A DNA stretch of 64,000 bases. Source: Saccharospirillum sp035704555. GTDB lineage: Bacteria; Pseudomonadota; Gammaproteobacteria; Pseudomonadales; Natronospirillaceae. Location: NCBI GenBank assembly GCA_035704555.1, contig DASSWT010000226.1, forward strand, positions 1-64,000, written 5' to 3'. Of this stretch, positions 8,591-17,190 are shown one piece after another. Positions within the stretch are counted from its first letter, which is position 1. The number at the start of each line of letters is the position of its first letter. Under the pieces are notes generated by a model that saw nothing but the letters and a program-made list of their open reading frames with translations, ran no database searches and was not told the origin of the DNA. The position numbers were made by a program, and so were the translations under genes.

Positions 8591-9694
8591 TCAGGCGGTC
8601 AGCAGGTGCTGCTCCAAGGCCGTTAACATTCGCCGATTTTCCGCGTCAAAAGACACAGTAATACGCACGCAATCGGCCAGCAGTGGATGACTGCCATCCA
8701 GTTTCTTGATCAGAATGCCGGCGTCTTTCAACGCAGCGTGCAACGCTGCAGCGCGACCGGGCTCGGTACGCACCAGCAAAAAGTTGGCCTGGCTGTCGTA
8801 AACCGTCAGCCCTGGCAGCTTCGCCAGCTGTTGCTGCAAGACACTGCGCTGACGCGTCAGTTCAGCAGTCTGCTGTTCGAAAACGTCAAAATGATCCAAC
8901 GCAAAACGCGCCGATATTTGCGTCAGATTATTGATGTTATAGGGCAAGCGCAGCTTGTTGATTTGCTCAAGCCAGGCTGGATCGCCAATCAGAATGCCAA
9001 GCCGTAGCCCGGCCAACCCAACCTTGGAGAGGGTGCGCATGATCAGCAGGTTTGGGTAATCGTCGAGCCAGTTCAGATAATCCGCATCGGTAAAGGCGGT
9101 GTAGGCTTCATCCATCACCACCAGGCCGGGGGCCGCTTCAATAATACGGCGCAGCTTTTCATCCCCCCAGAGGTTACCAGTCGGGTTATTCGGCTGGGCC
9201 AGAAACACAACGGCAGGCTGTTCCGTTTCAATGCGGCTGAGCATGAGTTCAAGGTCCAGCTCAAAGGCGGCGGTCAGCGGCACGCCAACATAGTCCATAC
9301 CCAGAAAACGCGTAATCATCCGGTACATGACAAAGCTGGGCTCTGGCGCCAGCACGGTGCGATCCGCCCCGGAGACCGCCATGGCGATCAACTGAATCAG
9401 TTCGTCGGAGCCGTTACCAAGCAGAATATCCCAGCGCGGATCGATCTTCATCACCGTGCGCAACCCGGCTTTAACCTCGGGCGCATCCGGATGCGGGTAG
9501 CGGTTGATATGCGCATCCGCCAGGGCGTCATGCCATGGCGCAGTCAGCGCCTGCGGCCAGCCATAGGGGTTTTCCATGGCATCCAGTTTCAACATACCGG
9601 TCGAATCCGGCACCGGGTAGGCTGCCAGACTGGCTATGTCGGGGCGAATCCAGCGATGAATCTGAGCATCTACCTGATCACGCACATCAGTCAT
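8591..9694 (-). CDS. hisC: Histidinol-phosphate aminotransferase
   Basis: PLP enzyme (fold type I) converting imidazole acetol phosphate to L-histidinol phosphate in histidine biosynthesis. The Schiff-base lysine is in RTLSKVGLAGLRLG near residue 224. The upstream FLAQPNNPTGN and DEAYTAF motifs carry the conserved PLP-contacting Asn and Asp. At 367 residues it is a normal HisC. Its ATG overlaps the 3' end of hisD by 8 bases, indicating translational coupling in hisG-hisD-hisC. Confidence 0.95.
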   Translation of the reverse strand: MTDVRDQVDAQIHRWIRPDIASLAAYPVPDSTGMLKLDAMENPYGWPQALTAPWHDALADAHINRYPHPDAPEVKAGLRTVMKIDPRWDILLGNGSDELIQLIAMAVSGADRTVLAPEPSFVMYRMITRFLGMDYVGVPLTAAFELDLELMLSRIETEQPAVVFLAQPNNPTGNLWGDEKLRRIIEAAPGLVVMDEAYTAFTDADYLNWLDDYPNLLIMRTLSKVGLAGLRLGILIGDPAWLEQINKLRLPYNINNLTQISARFALDHFDVFEQQTAELTRQRSVLQQQLAKLPGLTVYDSQANFLLVRTEPGRAAALHAALKDAGILIKKLDGSHPLLADCVRITVSFDAENRRMLTALEQHLLTA

Positions 9695-10994
9695 TCAAAC
9701 GCTTCTCCGCACTGCGGGCGTGAGCGGTCAGCAACTCGCCGCGCGCCAGCACCGAGGCAACTGCACCCAGGGTTTGGGCACCCTCGGGCGAGACGCCAAT
9801 GATGGAACTGCGTTTTTGAAAATCGTAAACACCCAGGGGTGAAAAGAACCGCGCCGTACCGCTGGTCGGCAATACATGATTTGGGCCGGCACAGTAGTCA
9901 CCCAGCGCTTCTGGCGTGTGGCGGCCAAGAAAAATGGCGCCGGCGTGGCGTATACGGGGCAGCCAGGCCTTGGGGTCTTCAATAGACAGTTCCAGGTGTT
10001 CGGGCGCGATGTGATTGATCAGTTCGATGGCGTCGTCCAGCGCATCAACTTTGATGAAAGCACCGCGCGCGTTCAGCGACTCGCGAATGATATCGGCCCG
10101 CTCCAGCGTCGGTAGCAGCCGCTGAATCGCCGCCTCGACCGCGTCGAGATAGTCCGCATCCTGGCTAATCAGAATGGCCTGGGCATCCGGGTCGTGTTCG
10201 GCCTGGGAGAACAGATCGAGTGCGATCCACTCGGGGTCGGTTTTGCCATCGCACACCACCAGAATTTCACTGGGGCCGGCAATCATATCGATACCCACTT
10301 TGCCGAATACCTGCTTCTTGGCGGTGGCAACAAAAATATTTCCCGGGCCGACAATTTTATCGACGGCGGGAACGGTGTCGGTGCCATAGGCCAGCGCAGC
10401 AATCGCCTGAGCGCCACCCATCAAAAATACCCGGTCTATTTTGGCAACGTGCGCCGCACCCAAAACAAAGTCATTAACCTGACCATCAGGTGCGGGCGTG
10501 GCCATCACCACTTCCCGGACACCAGCCACTTTGGCCGGCATGGCATTCATGATCACCGATGACGCCAGTGGCGCTGTTCCGCCCGGCACGTAAATGCCGA
10601 CACGATCCATCGCCGTGACCTGCTGGCCGAGCATGGTGCCATCCGCTTCGGTATAGCTCCAGCTCTCACTGAGCTGACGCTGGTGATAGGTTTCTACCCG
10701 CTCGGCAGCGATGTTGAGCGCTTGCTGTTGCTCGGCTGGCAACCGGTTGTAACCGGCTTCAATCGCGGCTTTGTCCAGTACCAGGTCCGCAGCATTAGAA
10801 ACATCAAAGCGGTCGAACTGGCGTGAATACTCCAGCAGCGCCTCGTCACCCCGATGTCGGATTTGATCGATCACTTTGGCGACGGTTTGCTGCACGTCGG
10901 CGTCTGAAACAGACTCCCACGACAACAAGGCATCCAGTTGCTGGTTAAACTGACCGGCAGACGCCTCCAGGCGCCGTAAGGTGATCTCGGACAT
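9687..10994 (-). CDS. hisD: Histidinol dehydrogenase
   Basis: Zn- and NAD-dependent enzyme catalysing the last two oxidations to L-histidine. The signature IVGPGNIFVATAKK and the substrate/zinc-site stretch MIAGPSEILV are visible around residues 215-245. SQAEHDPDAQ and the C-terminal FLGRHTPEALGDYCAGPNH complete the family pattern. Length 435 is standard. It lies 74 bases downstream of hisG and overlaps hisC. Confidence 0.96.
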   Translation of the reverse strand: MSEITLRRLEASAGQFNQQLDALLSWESVSDADVQQTVAKVIDQIRHRGDEALLEYSRQFDRFDVSNAADLVLDKAAIEAGYNRLPAEQQQALNIAAERVETYHQRQLSESWSYTEADGTMLGQQVTAMDRVGIYVPGGTAPLASSVIMNAMPAKVAGVREVVMATPAPDGQVNDFVLGAAHVAKIDRVFLMGGAQAIAALAYGTDTVPAVDKIVGPGNIFVATAKKQVFGKVGIDMIAGPSEILVVCDGKTDPEWIALDLFSQAEHDPDAQAILISQDADYLDAVEAAIQRLLPTLERADIIRESLNARGAFIKVDALDDAIELINHIAPEHLELSIEDPKAWLPRIRHAGAIFLGRHTPEALGDYCAGPNHVLPTSGTARFFSPLGVYDFQKRSSIIGVSPEGAQTLGAVASVLARGELLTAHARSAEKRLND

Positions 10995-11068
10995 GCGGTT
11001 AACGCCTCTGTAAGTTTTACCGACTCGGCTATCCCGCTGCGCACAGGCGGCAGCGGTTGCCCTGATGA

Positions 11069-11737
11069 TCAGGGCCTGGCTGTCGTCTTTTGCACGGCGC
11101 CAGCCAAGGTTTCAATGATGGGGTTGATGCGATCATCTTTCAATTTAAGCGCCAGGCGGCTGGCCACCAGACGACTGCTGATATCGGCAATATGCTCTTC
11201 AACCACCAGACCATTGGCTTTCAAAGTGTTGCCGGTATCGACAATATCGACAATGCAATCGGCCAGCTTCATGATCGGGGCCAGCTCCATACCGCCGTAA
11301 AGCTTGATCAGATCAACCTGGCGGCCCTGCTCTGAAAAGTACTGCTTGGCTACCCGCACAAACTTGGTCGCCACCTTCATTCGGCCGGTGACCTCAGGGG
11401 CATCCTTCAGGCGTGCAGTCATCAGCCGGCAACGCGCAATGTGCAGATCCAGCACCTCGTACATTTCTTCAGCACCATGCTCCATCAGCACATCCTTACC
11501 CGCCACGCCCAGATCAGCCACGCCGTATTCCACATAGGTGGGCACATCGGTAGCGCGAATAACGATAAACTGAACATCGGGCCGGGAGGTTTCGAAAATC
11601 AGCTTGCGTGAGGTATGAATGTCCTCGAGCGGCTCGATACCGGCGGCTGCGAATAACGGCAGGGTTTCCTTGAGAATGCGCCCCTTGGACAGGGCGATGG
11701 TAATGATATCCGACGGAGACGATTGACGGTTTTGCAC
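11069..11737 (-). CDS. hisG: ATP phosphoribosyltransferase, short form (HisG_S)
   Basis: First enzyme of histidine biosynthesis, joining ATP and PRPP. The start IITIALSKGRILKETLPLF and the PRPP-binding VDIVDTGNTLKANGL near residue 160 are clear. At 222 residues it lacks the C-terminal regulatory domain of long HisG (about 300). By family knowledge the short form needs the HisRS-like partner HisZ, which is not in this window. It follows murA by 87 bases on the same strand, a common gammaproteobacterial order. Confidence 0.95.
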   Translation of the reverse strand: MQNRQSSPSDIITIALSKGRILKETLPLFAAAGIEPLEDIHTSRKLIFETSRPDVQFIVIRATDVPTYVEYGVADLGVAGKDVLMEHGAEEMYEVLDLHIARCRLMTARLKDAPEVTGRMKVATKFVRVAKQYFSEQGRQVDLIKLYGGMELAPIMKLADCIVDIVDTGNTLKANGLVVEEHIADISSRLVASRLALKLKDDRINPIIETLAGAVQKTTARP

Positions 11738-11824
11738 TGCGTTGTCCTGTTTTTGGATCCCGGTTCTCGGCGTCAGAGCCGACAGCCGAAAGCAACGGCT
11801 GCGGGCTCTGCTGGGACAGGCGGT

Positions 11825-13087
11825 TTAGCCCGCGACCCGTTTAATGGTTGCACCAAGCTGCTGCAACTTCTCTTCGATGCATTCATAACCGCGGTCGATA
11901 TGGTAAATCCGGTCGACCAGGGTATCGCCTTCGGCGACCAGGCCGGCCAGCACCAGCGAGGCCGATGCGCGCAGGTCGGTTGCCATAACCGGTGCTCCGG
12001 TCAGTTTGGCGCAACCGGTGATGACCACGGTATTGCCCTTGATCCGGGCATTGGCACCCATACGCTCCAGCTCGTTGATGTGCATGAAGCGATTTTCGAA
12101 CACCGTTTCCTCAACCGTTCCGACACCCTCTGCTATGGCATTCAGCGCCGTGAACTGGGCTTGCATGTCCGTTGGGAAAGCCGGGTAAGGCGCCGTGGTG
12201 ATGTTCACGGCCTTGACCCGCTGGCCGTGCATGTCCAGCACGATCCAGTCGTCGCCCTGGGTAATCTCGGCACCGGCTTCACGCAGTTTGATCAGCACTG
12301 AATCCAGCGTATCGGGGTCAACATCACGCAGTTTCACGCGACCACCGGTGATCGCAGCGGCCACCAGGTAGGTGCCGGCTTCAATACGATCGGGCAGCAC
12401 GGAGTAGTCCGCTTCGTGCAGACGCTCGACACCCACCACAGTAATGGTGTCGGTGCCCGCGCCACTGATGTTGGCACCCATGGCGATCAGGCACTTGGCC
12501 AGGTCCACCACTTCCGGTTCCTTGGCGGCATTCTCAATCACCGAGGTGCCTTCAGCCAAGGTTGCGGCCATCAGGATGTTTTCGGTGCCGGTTACCGTGA
12601 CCGTATCGAAGAAAATTCGAGCACCTTTCAGCCGGCCATTCGAGCGCGCCTTGATATAGCCATCGGCCACATCGATATCGGCGCCCATGGCTTCAAGGCC
12701 GCGGATGTGGAGATCCACCGGGCGGCTGCCAATGGCGCAGCCACCGGGCAGCGACACATTGGCTTCGCCAAAGTGAGCCAGCAGCGGGCCCAACACCAAA
12801 ATCGACGCCCGCATGGTTTTGACCAGTTCGTAAGGCGCCGTGCAATTTTTGATGTTGCCGGCGCAGACTTCGACGCTCATGTCTTCACCGACGGTAACAT
12901 CAACCCCCATGCAGCCGAGCAACTCGATCATGGTGGTAATGTCGTTCAGGTGCGGCAAATTGCGCACGGTCACCGGATCGGCCGTTAACAGCGTCGCGGC
13001 GATGATCGGCAGAGCCGCATTTTTAGCCCCGGAGACGCGAATCTCGCCGTTGAGACGACCACCGCCGGTAATTAATAGTTTATCCAA
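11825..13087 (-). CDS. murA: UDP-N-acetylglucosamine 1-carboxyvinyltransferase
   Basis: First committed step of peptidoglycan synthesis: transfers enolpyruvate from PEP to UDP-GlcNAc in the cytoplasm; target of fosfomycin. The catalytic Cys is in PGGCAIGSRPVDLH near residue 116 (Cys form, not the Asp variant). The start MDKLLITGGGRLNGEI and length of 420 are standard. It begins 3 bases after ibaG, so ibaG-murA are coupled. Confidence 0.97.
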   Translation of the reverse strand: MDKLLITGGGRLNGEIRVSGAKNAALPIIAATLLTADPVTVRNLPHLNDITTMIELLGCMGVDVTVGEDMSVEVCAGNIKNCTAPYELVKTMRASILVLGPLLAHFGEANVSLPGGCAIGSRPVDLHIRGLEAMGADIDVADGYIKARSNGRLKGARIFFDTVTVTGTENILMAATLAEGTSVIENAAKEPEVVDLAKCLIAMGANISGAGTDTITVVGVERLHEADYSVLPDRIEAGTYLVAAAITGGRVKLRDVDPDTLDSVLIKLREAGAEITQGDDWIVLDMHGQRVKAVNITTAPYPAFPTDMQAQFTALNAIAEGVGTVEETVFENRFMHINELERMGANARIKGNTVVITGCAKLTGAPVMATDLRASASLVLAGLVAEGDTLVDRIYHIDRGYECIEEKLQQLGATIKRVAG

Positions 13088-13090
13088 GGG

Positions 13091-13333
13091 TCACTTCTCC
13101 TGGTCGGACCATTCTTCCGGGGTATACAGCGCCATGGACACTGCGTGAATGTCGCCCGAAGTGATTTTCTCATTCAACACCCCATAGACCAGCTGCTGGC
13201 GCTGGACCGGACGCTTGCCGGAAAACACCTCGGCGATGATCCGAACCGTAAATTTGGCACCGCCCCCGTCAACATCGACGGTTGCGCCGGGAAAAGCAGC
13301 GGCGAGCAAGGCCTTAACTTCGTCTGCGGACAT
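13091..13333 (-). CDS. ibaG: BolA-family protein IbaG
   Basis: Small BolA-like protein (80 residues); family members bind [2Fe-2S] glutaredoxins and IbaG links to acid stress. The BolA core is visible: GGGAKFTVRIIAEVFSGKRPVQRQQLVYGVL, with a conserved His in SGDIHAVSM. It precedes murA, as in E. coli and Pseudomonas. The mlaB gene that usually sits between mlaC and ibaG is absent; the 138-base gap here holds a promoter instead. Confidence 0.93.
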   Translation of the reverse strand: MSADEVKALLAAAFPGATVDVDGGGAKFTVRIIAEVFSGKRPVQRQQLVYGVLNEKITSGDIHAVSMALYTPEEWSDQEK

Positions 13334-13375
13334 GGGTACTTCCTGCTGTCTGGGAATGAATGTAAAGGGGCGGGG

Positions 13376-13403
13376 ATTATACGGAAAACGCAGCCAAATC
13401 GAA
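13376..13403 (-). promoter_or_regulatory. Candidate promoter of ibaG-murA-hisGDC
   Basis: Minus-strand TTCGAT (complement of 13398-13403), 16-base spacer, consensus TATAAT (complement of 13376-13381), 43 bases before the ibaG ATG. The -10 is perfect and the -35 moderate. It implies that ibaG-murA can be transcribed independently of mlaC. Confidence 0.55.
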
Positions 13404-13471
13404 ATGATCCGGCGCGCAAAACAGGGGCCGGTCCGTCAGACCGACCCTAGGGAGCCTGTTGAATTCAGGGC

Positions 13472-14134
13472 TCACTGGAACTGCTCTTCATCGAACGATG
13501 CTGCGGTAGCGCGTTCCCACTCATCAATGGTGGCATCCAGATCGCCCCCGGTATCACGGTAAATCTGATCAAACTGGGATTTGAAGGTAACCCCCAGGTT
13601 CACGCCGTTGACAATCACGTTCTGCATTTTCCAGTCATCGGCTTCACGACTGTAATAAACGCTCTGCACCATGGGGTATTCCTGGCCATCCGGCGAAATC
13701 ACGTTCAAATTCACGCGGGTATTGCGTACGGTGTTTTCGCTCTCATTTTCGCTGGGCAGCAATTCAACCTCAAAGGAGCCAAAGTTATATAACCCACCGG
13801 CATAGGTGTTGATCATGCTTCGCTTGAACACCTCGAGAAAGCGCAGCTTTTGTTCCCGGGTAGACGATTCCAGCAACTCAGGACCCATAATGCGACTGAC
13901 GATAACGGTATAACCGATCAGAGGCTCCAGAACTTCACCGACTTCTTCCAGGTACGCCTGCCGGTCCCCCTCAGAGCCGTTCTGGTTGTATTTCTTAACA
14001 ACTTCGAGCACCGCGTTGACGCCGTCCATCACGCTTTCTCCGGCTGGTTTGCTGGGTGTAAAGGCCTGTACCTGGCCTACCGCCAACAGAATACCAGCCA
14101 GCATTAAACCGCGTATCCAAGCAATTCGTTTCAT
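13472..14134 (-). CDS. mlaC: Phospholipid-binding protein MlaC (Ttg2D family), orphan copy
   Basis: Periplasmic carrier that shuttles phospholipids between the MlaA-porin complex and the inner-membrane MlaFEDB transporter. A signal peptide spans residues 1-23 (KRIAWIRGLMLAGILLAVG... ending VQA). The mature part has the family's IGYTVIVSRIMG and VIVNGVNLGVTFKSQF. ATG at 14134 has AAGGAG 8 bases upstream, giving 220 residues; the longer upstream frame is unlikely. mlaF, mlaE and mlaD are not upstream and mlaB is not downstream, so it sits alone in the normal mla location. Confidence 0.9.
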   Translation of the reverse strand: MKRIAWIRGLMLAGILLAVGQVQAFTPSKPAGESVMDGVNAVLEVVKKYNQNGSEGDRQAYLEEVGEVLEPLIGYTVIVSRIMGPELLESSTREQKLRFLEVFKRSMINTYAGGLYNFGSFEVELLPSENESENTVRNTRVNLNVISPDGQEYPMVQSVYYSREADDWKMQNVIVNGVNLGVTFKSQFDQIYRDTGGDLDATIDEWERATAASFDEEQFQ

Positions 14135-14269
14135 AAACAAGGCTCCTTGTGTCCTTTGCATTACCAACATACAGCTTAGGCCTGAATGATGCCTGAATCG
14201 ATCCCCCATCAGTCATAACCCAGTGTAAATAAAGCAAAAATCACCCGCGCAGCAGGCGGGCGCCACCAC

Positions 14270-14297
14270 TTCAGACTGGCCACCGATGTGGTATTCT
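14270..14297 (+). promoter_or_regulatory. Candidate promoter of kdsD-lpt operon
   Basis: TTCAGA (14270-14275), 16-base spacer, TATTCT (14292-14297), about 50 bases before the kdsD ATG, in the divergent gap with mlaC. Moderate match, judged by eye. Confidence 0.4.
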
Positions 14298-14354
14298 ACC
14301 GGCCTGATAACCCTGACTTAACCGTGTTCGACCGGACCAGGCAGCCTAAATACG

Positions 14355-15326
14355 ATGAAACCGCAGTTAAACTATCTGACCTCAGCACGCCGCACGCTCG
14401 ATCTTGAGATCCAGGCCCTGCAAGGTCTGACCAAACACCTCGATAGCGCCTTCGAGCAAGCCTGTGAGCTGGTATTGGCCTGTACCGGAAGGGTGGTGGT
14501 CACTGGTATGGGCAAGTCCGGCCATATTGGCAACAAACTGGCAGCCACTCTGGCCAGCACCGGTACGCCGGCGTTTTTCGTCCATCCGGGAGAAGCCAGC
14601 CACGGTGATATGGGCATGATTACCGAACAGGATGTAGTCATCGCGCTGTCCAACTCCGGTGAGGTGACCGAAGTGGTCACCCTGATACCCCTGATAAAAC
14701 GGCTCGGCGCCGGCCTGATCGGCATGACCGGCAACCCCGACAGCACCCTGGGCCGTTCCGCCGACGCCCACATATACTGCGGTGTCGAACAGGAAGCTTG
14801 CCCGCTCAATCTGGCTCCGACCTCCTCCACAACCGCCGCCCTGGTGATGGGCGACGCGCTGGCCATTGCTCTGCTCGAGGCCAGAGGCTTTACCGCCGAT
14901 GATTTCGCGTTCTCCCACCCCGGTGGCAGCCTGGGCCGCAAGTTGTTGCTGAAAATTGCCGACATCATGCATACCGGAACCGACATCCCCGTGGTCGAGC
15001 CGGATACCCTGCTGCGCGATGCCCTGCTGGAAATGACGCGTAAGGGTCTGGGCATGACGACCATCATCAGCGCCGATGGCGACTTACTGGGCGTGTTCAC
15101 AGACGGCGACTTGCGCCGCACCCTGGACCAGGGCATCGACATCCTGACCACACCGATCCGGGCCGTCATGCACAGTGGCGCCTACACCATGCGCCCCGAT
15201 CAGCTGGCCGCCCAGGCGCTGTATGAAATGGAAGAACGCAAGATCACCTCGCTGGTGATCGTCGACGCTGGCAAGACAGCCGGGGTCATTCACCTGCACG
15301 ACATTCTTCGCGCCGGGGTTGCCTGA
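14355..15326 (+). CDS. kdsD: Arabinose-5-phosphate isomerase KdsD
   Basis: Converts ribulose 5-phosphate to arabinose 5-phosphate, the precursor of KDO for lipopolysaccharide. It has an N-terminal SIS domain (residues about 35-175, with GMGKSGHIGNKLAATLASTG and HPGEASHGDMGM) and two CBS domains (about 205-323). The 323 residues match E. coli KdsD (328). Its TGA overlaps the lptC ATG (TGATG). The KDO-8-phosphate phosphatase gene kdsC, normally next, is missing here. Confidence 0.95.
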   Translation: MKPQLNYLTSARRTLDLEIQALQGLTKHLDSAFEQACELVLACTGRVVVTGMGKSGHIGNKLAATLASTGTPAFFVHPGEASHGDMGMITEQDVVIALSNSGEVTEVVTLIPLIKRLGAGLIGMTGNPDSTLGRSADAHIYCGVEQEACPLNLAPTSSTTAALVMGDALAIALLEARGFTADDFAFSHPGGSLGRKLLLKIADIMHTGTDIPVVEPDTLLRDALLEMTRKGLGMTTIISADGDLLGVFTDGDLRRTLDQGIDILTTPIRAVMHSGAYTMRPDQLAAQALYEMEERKITSLVIVDAGKTAGVIHLHDILRAGVA

Positions 15327-15892
15327 TGGCCAACCGGCGTCGCACCCTGATCGTCGCTGGTAGCCTGGGGCTCATTGCTCTGGCCATCTGGTGGCAGACG
15401 GATCGGGAGCAGACGGCCGGCCAGGCCAGGCTGGAACTGCCAGAGAACGCGCCAGACCTGTACATCGAAAGCCCACGCCAGGTCCGCTTCGACGCCCAGG
15501 GCCAACCCGAGCTTCGCGCACAAGCCGAATCATTGGCCTATTATGAAAGCAATGGCGAAAGCCTGATGACAGAGCCGGTGATGACGCTGCTGTCCAATCC
15601 GGATCAGCCCTGGCAAATTACCTCCGATCACGCCACCCTGTTCAATGACGGTAGCGCCAATTTTGAACAGAATGTAGAAGTCATTGAGCAGCAAGCGGTG
15701 GGCGGCATGCAGCTGTACACAGACTGGTTGCGCGTCGAGCAGAATGGCCGCTTCGTCACAACGCCCAGGCCTGTTAAACTGCTGCAACCTGGCCAGGAGG
15801 CCCGGGGTGTCGGTATGGACGCCATTCTGACCGGGGAGGATTCCGACATAACGCTCAAATCAGAGGTATCGATTCGCTATGACGCGAACTGA
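15326..15892 (+). CDS. lptC: LPS export protein LptC
   Basis: Bitopic inner-membrane protein of the Lpt bridge that passes lipopolysaccharide from LptB2FG to LptA. One transmembrane helix lies at about residues 6-23, followed by a periplasmic beta-jellyroll (MTEPVMTLLS, WQITSDHATLFNDG, MQLYTDWLRV). Length 188 matches E. coli (191). It overlaps kdsD by one base and lptA by 14 bases, a tightly coupled operon. Confidence 0.9.
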   Translation: MANRRRTLIVAGSLGLIALAIWWQTDREQTAGQARLELPENAPDLYIESPRQVRFDAQGQPELRAQAESLAYYESNGESLMTEPVMTLLSNPDQPWQITSDHATLFNDGSANFEQNVEVIEQQAVGGMQLYTDWLRVEQNGRFVTTPRPVKLLQPGQEARGVGMDAILTGEDSDITLKSEVSIRYDAN

Positions 15893-16436
15893 GACAAGCT
15901 GCTTACCTGCCCGCCCCTTTGTTCGGGCGATGCTACTGGTATTAATGGTACCGGTATTAGCCTGTCAGGCTGTCTGGGCACTGCCCGGAGATCGCGACCA
16001 GCCGATGACCATTACCGCCGATCAAGGTAACTTTAAAAGCAGCCGCGGTGAGGCGACGTTCACCGGCAATGTGTACCTGAAGCAGGGAACCCTCGAAGTC
16101 TGGGCCGATACGCTGGAAGTGCGCCGCGACCCTGAAACCGGCGATATCACCTTTCTGGAAGCCAGGGGCGAACCCGCCCGCTATCAGGAACTGCCCAGCG
16201 AAGAGGACGGCCTGATCGAAGTACGCGGCATGCGCATTGAATACCGACCCGACGAGGACCTGATCATCACCGAAGGCGAAGGCCATCTGACCCAGGCAGG
16301 CAGCGACATAAAAGCCGATTACATCCGCTACAACCTGATTGATGAGTCTCTGGACGTGCGGTCCCTGCGCAGCAGCACCGACACGGAAGATGCGCCTCAG
16401 GCCACCTGGATACTGCAACCCGGAGCGATGGACTGA
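15879..16436 (+). CDS. lptA: LPS transport periplasmic protein LptA
   Basis: Periplasmic protein that polymerises into the hydrophobic groove bridge for lipopolysaccharide. A signal peptide occupies about residues 1-35, ending near AVWALPGD. The OstA/LptA jellyroll follows (QPMTITADQGNFKSSRGEATFTGNVYL, DEDLIITEGEGHL). It has 185 residues and sits in lptC-lptA-lptB with lptB starting directly after its stop codon. Confidence 0.93.
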   Translation: MTRTETSCLPARPFVRAMLLVLMVPVLACQAVWALPGDRDQPMTITADQGNFKSSRGEATFTGNVYLKQGTLEVWADTLEVRRDPETGDITFLEARGEPARYQELPSEEDGLIEVRGMRIEYRPDEDLIITEGEGHLTQAGSDIKADYIRYNLIDESLDVRSLRSSTDTEDAPQATWILQPGAMD

Positions 16437-17162
16437 ATGGCGCTGCTGGAAGCGAGACACCTGGCGAAAAGCTACAAAAAGCGACCCGTTGTGCGCGACG
16501 TCAGCCTCAGCGTTGAAAAAGGTCAGATCGTAGGATTACTGGGCCCCAACGGCGCAGGCAAGACCACCTGCTTTTATATGATTGTCGGCCTGGTCCCGGC
16601 CGATAACGGCGAAGTTATGGTGGGCGACAAAAGCGTCACCCGGCTGCCGATGCATGCCCGGGCCCGGCATGGCATCGGTTATCTGCCCCAGGAAGCATCC
16701 ATCTTTCGCAAACTGACCGTACAGGATAATATTCTGGGCGTTCTGCAAACCCGCAAAGACCTGTCCCGCGCCCAGCAAAAACAACAGTTGGAGTCATTGC
16801 TCGGTGAATTTAACATTACCCATATTCGTGACAGCCTGGGTATGGCATTGTCAGGTGGTGAACGGCGACGCGTCGAAATCGCCCGGGCATTGGCCATGGA
16901 GCCAGCGGTTGTGCTGCTGGACGAGCCCTTTGCCGGGGTCGACCCCATTTCAGTCGGCGATATAAAAGCTATAATCCATCACTTGAGAGATCGCGGTATT
17001 GGTGTCCTGATCACTGACCACAACGTCCGGGAGACCCTCGATATCTGCGAAAAAGCCTACATCGTGGGTAACGGCCACATCATTGCAGAAGGGACGGCGG
17101 AGGACGTTTTGAACAACGCCACCGTTCGTGAAGTGTATTTAGGCGATCAATTCCGCTTATAA
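16437..17162 (+). CDS. lptB: LPS export ABC transporter ATP-binding protein LptB
   Basis: Cytoplasmic ATPase of LptB2FG that powers lipopolysaccharide extraction. Walker A GPNGAGKTTC is near residue 38, signature LSGGERRR near 138, Walker B VVLLDEP near 158, and the switch His in LITDHNVRET near 194. The 241 residues match E. coli. The ATG immediately follows the lptA TGA. rpoN follows after 28 bases, the conserved order. Confidence 0.97.
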   Translation: MALLEARHLAKSYKKRPVVRDVSLSVEKGQIVGLLGPNGAGKTTCFYMIVGLVPADNGEVMVGDKSVTRLPMHARARHGIGYLPQEASIFRKLTVQDNILGVLQTRKDLSRAQQKQQLESLLGEFNITHIRDSLGMALSGGERRRVEIARALAMEPAVVLLDEPFAGVDPISVGDIKAIIHHLRDRGIGVLITDHNVRETLDICEKAYIVGNGHIIAEGTAEDVLNNATVREVYLGDQFRL

Positions 17163-17190
17163 CCATGGCCAAAGGCACACATAACGCTCT

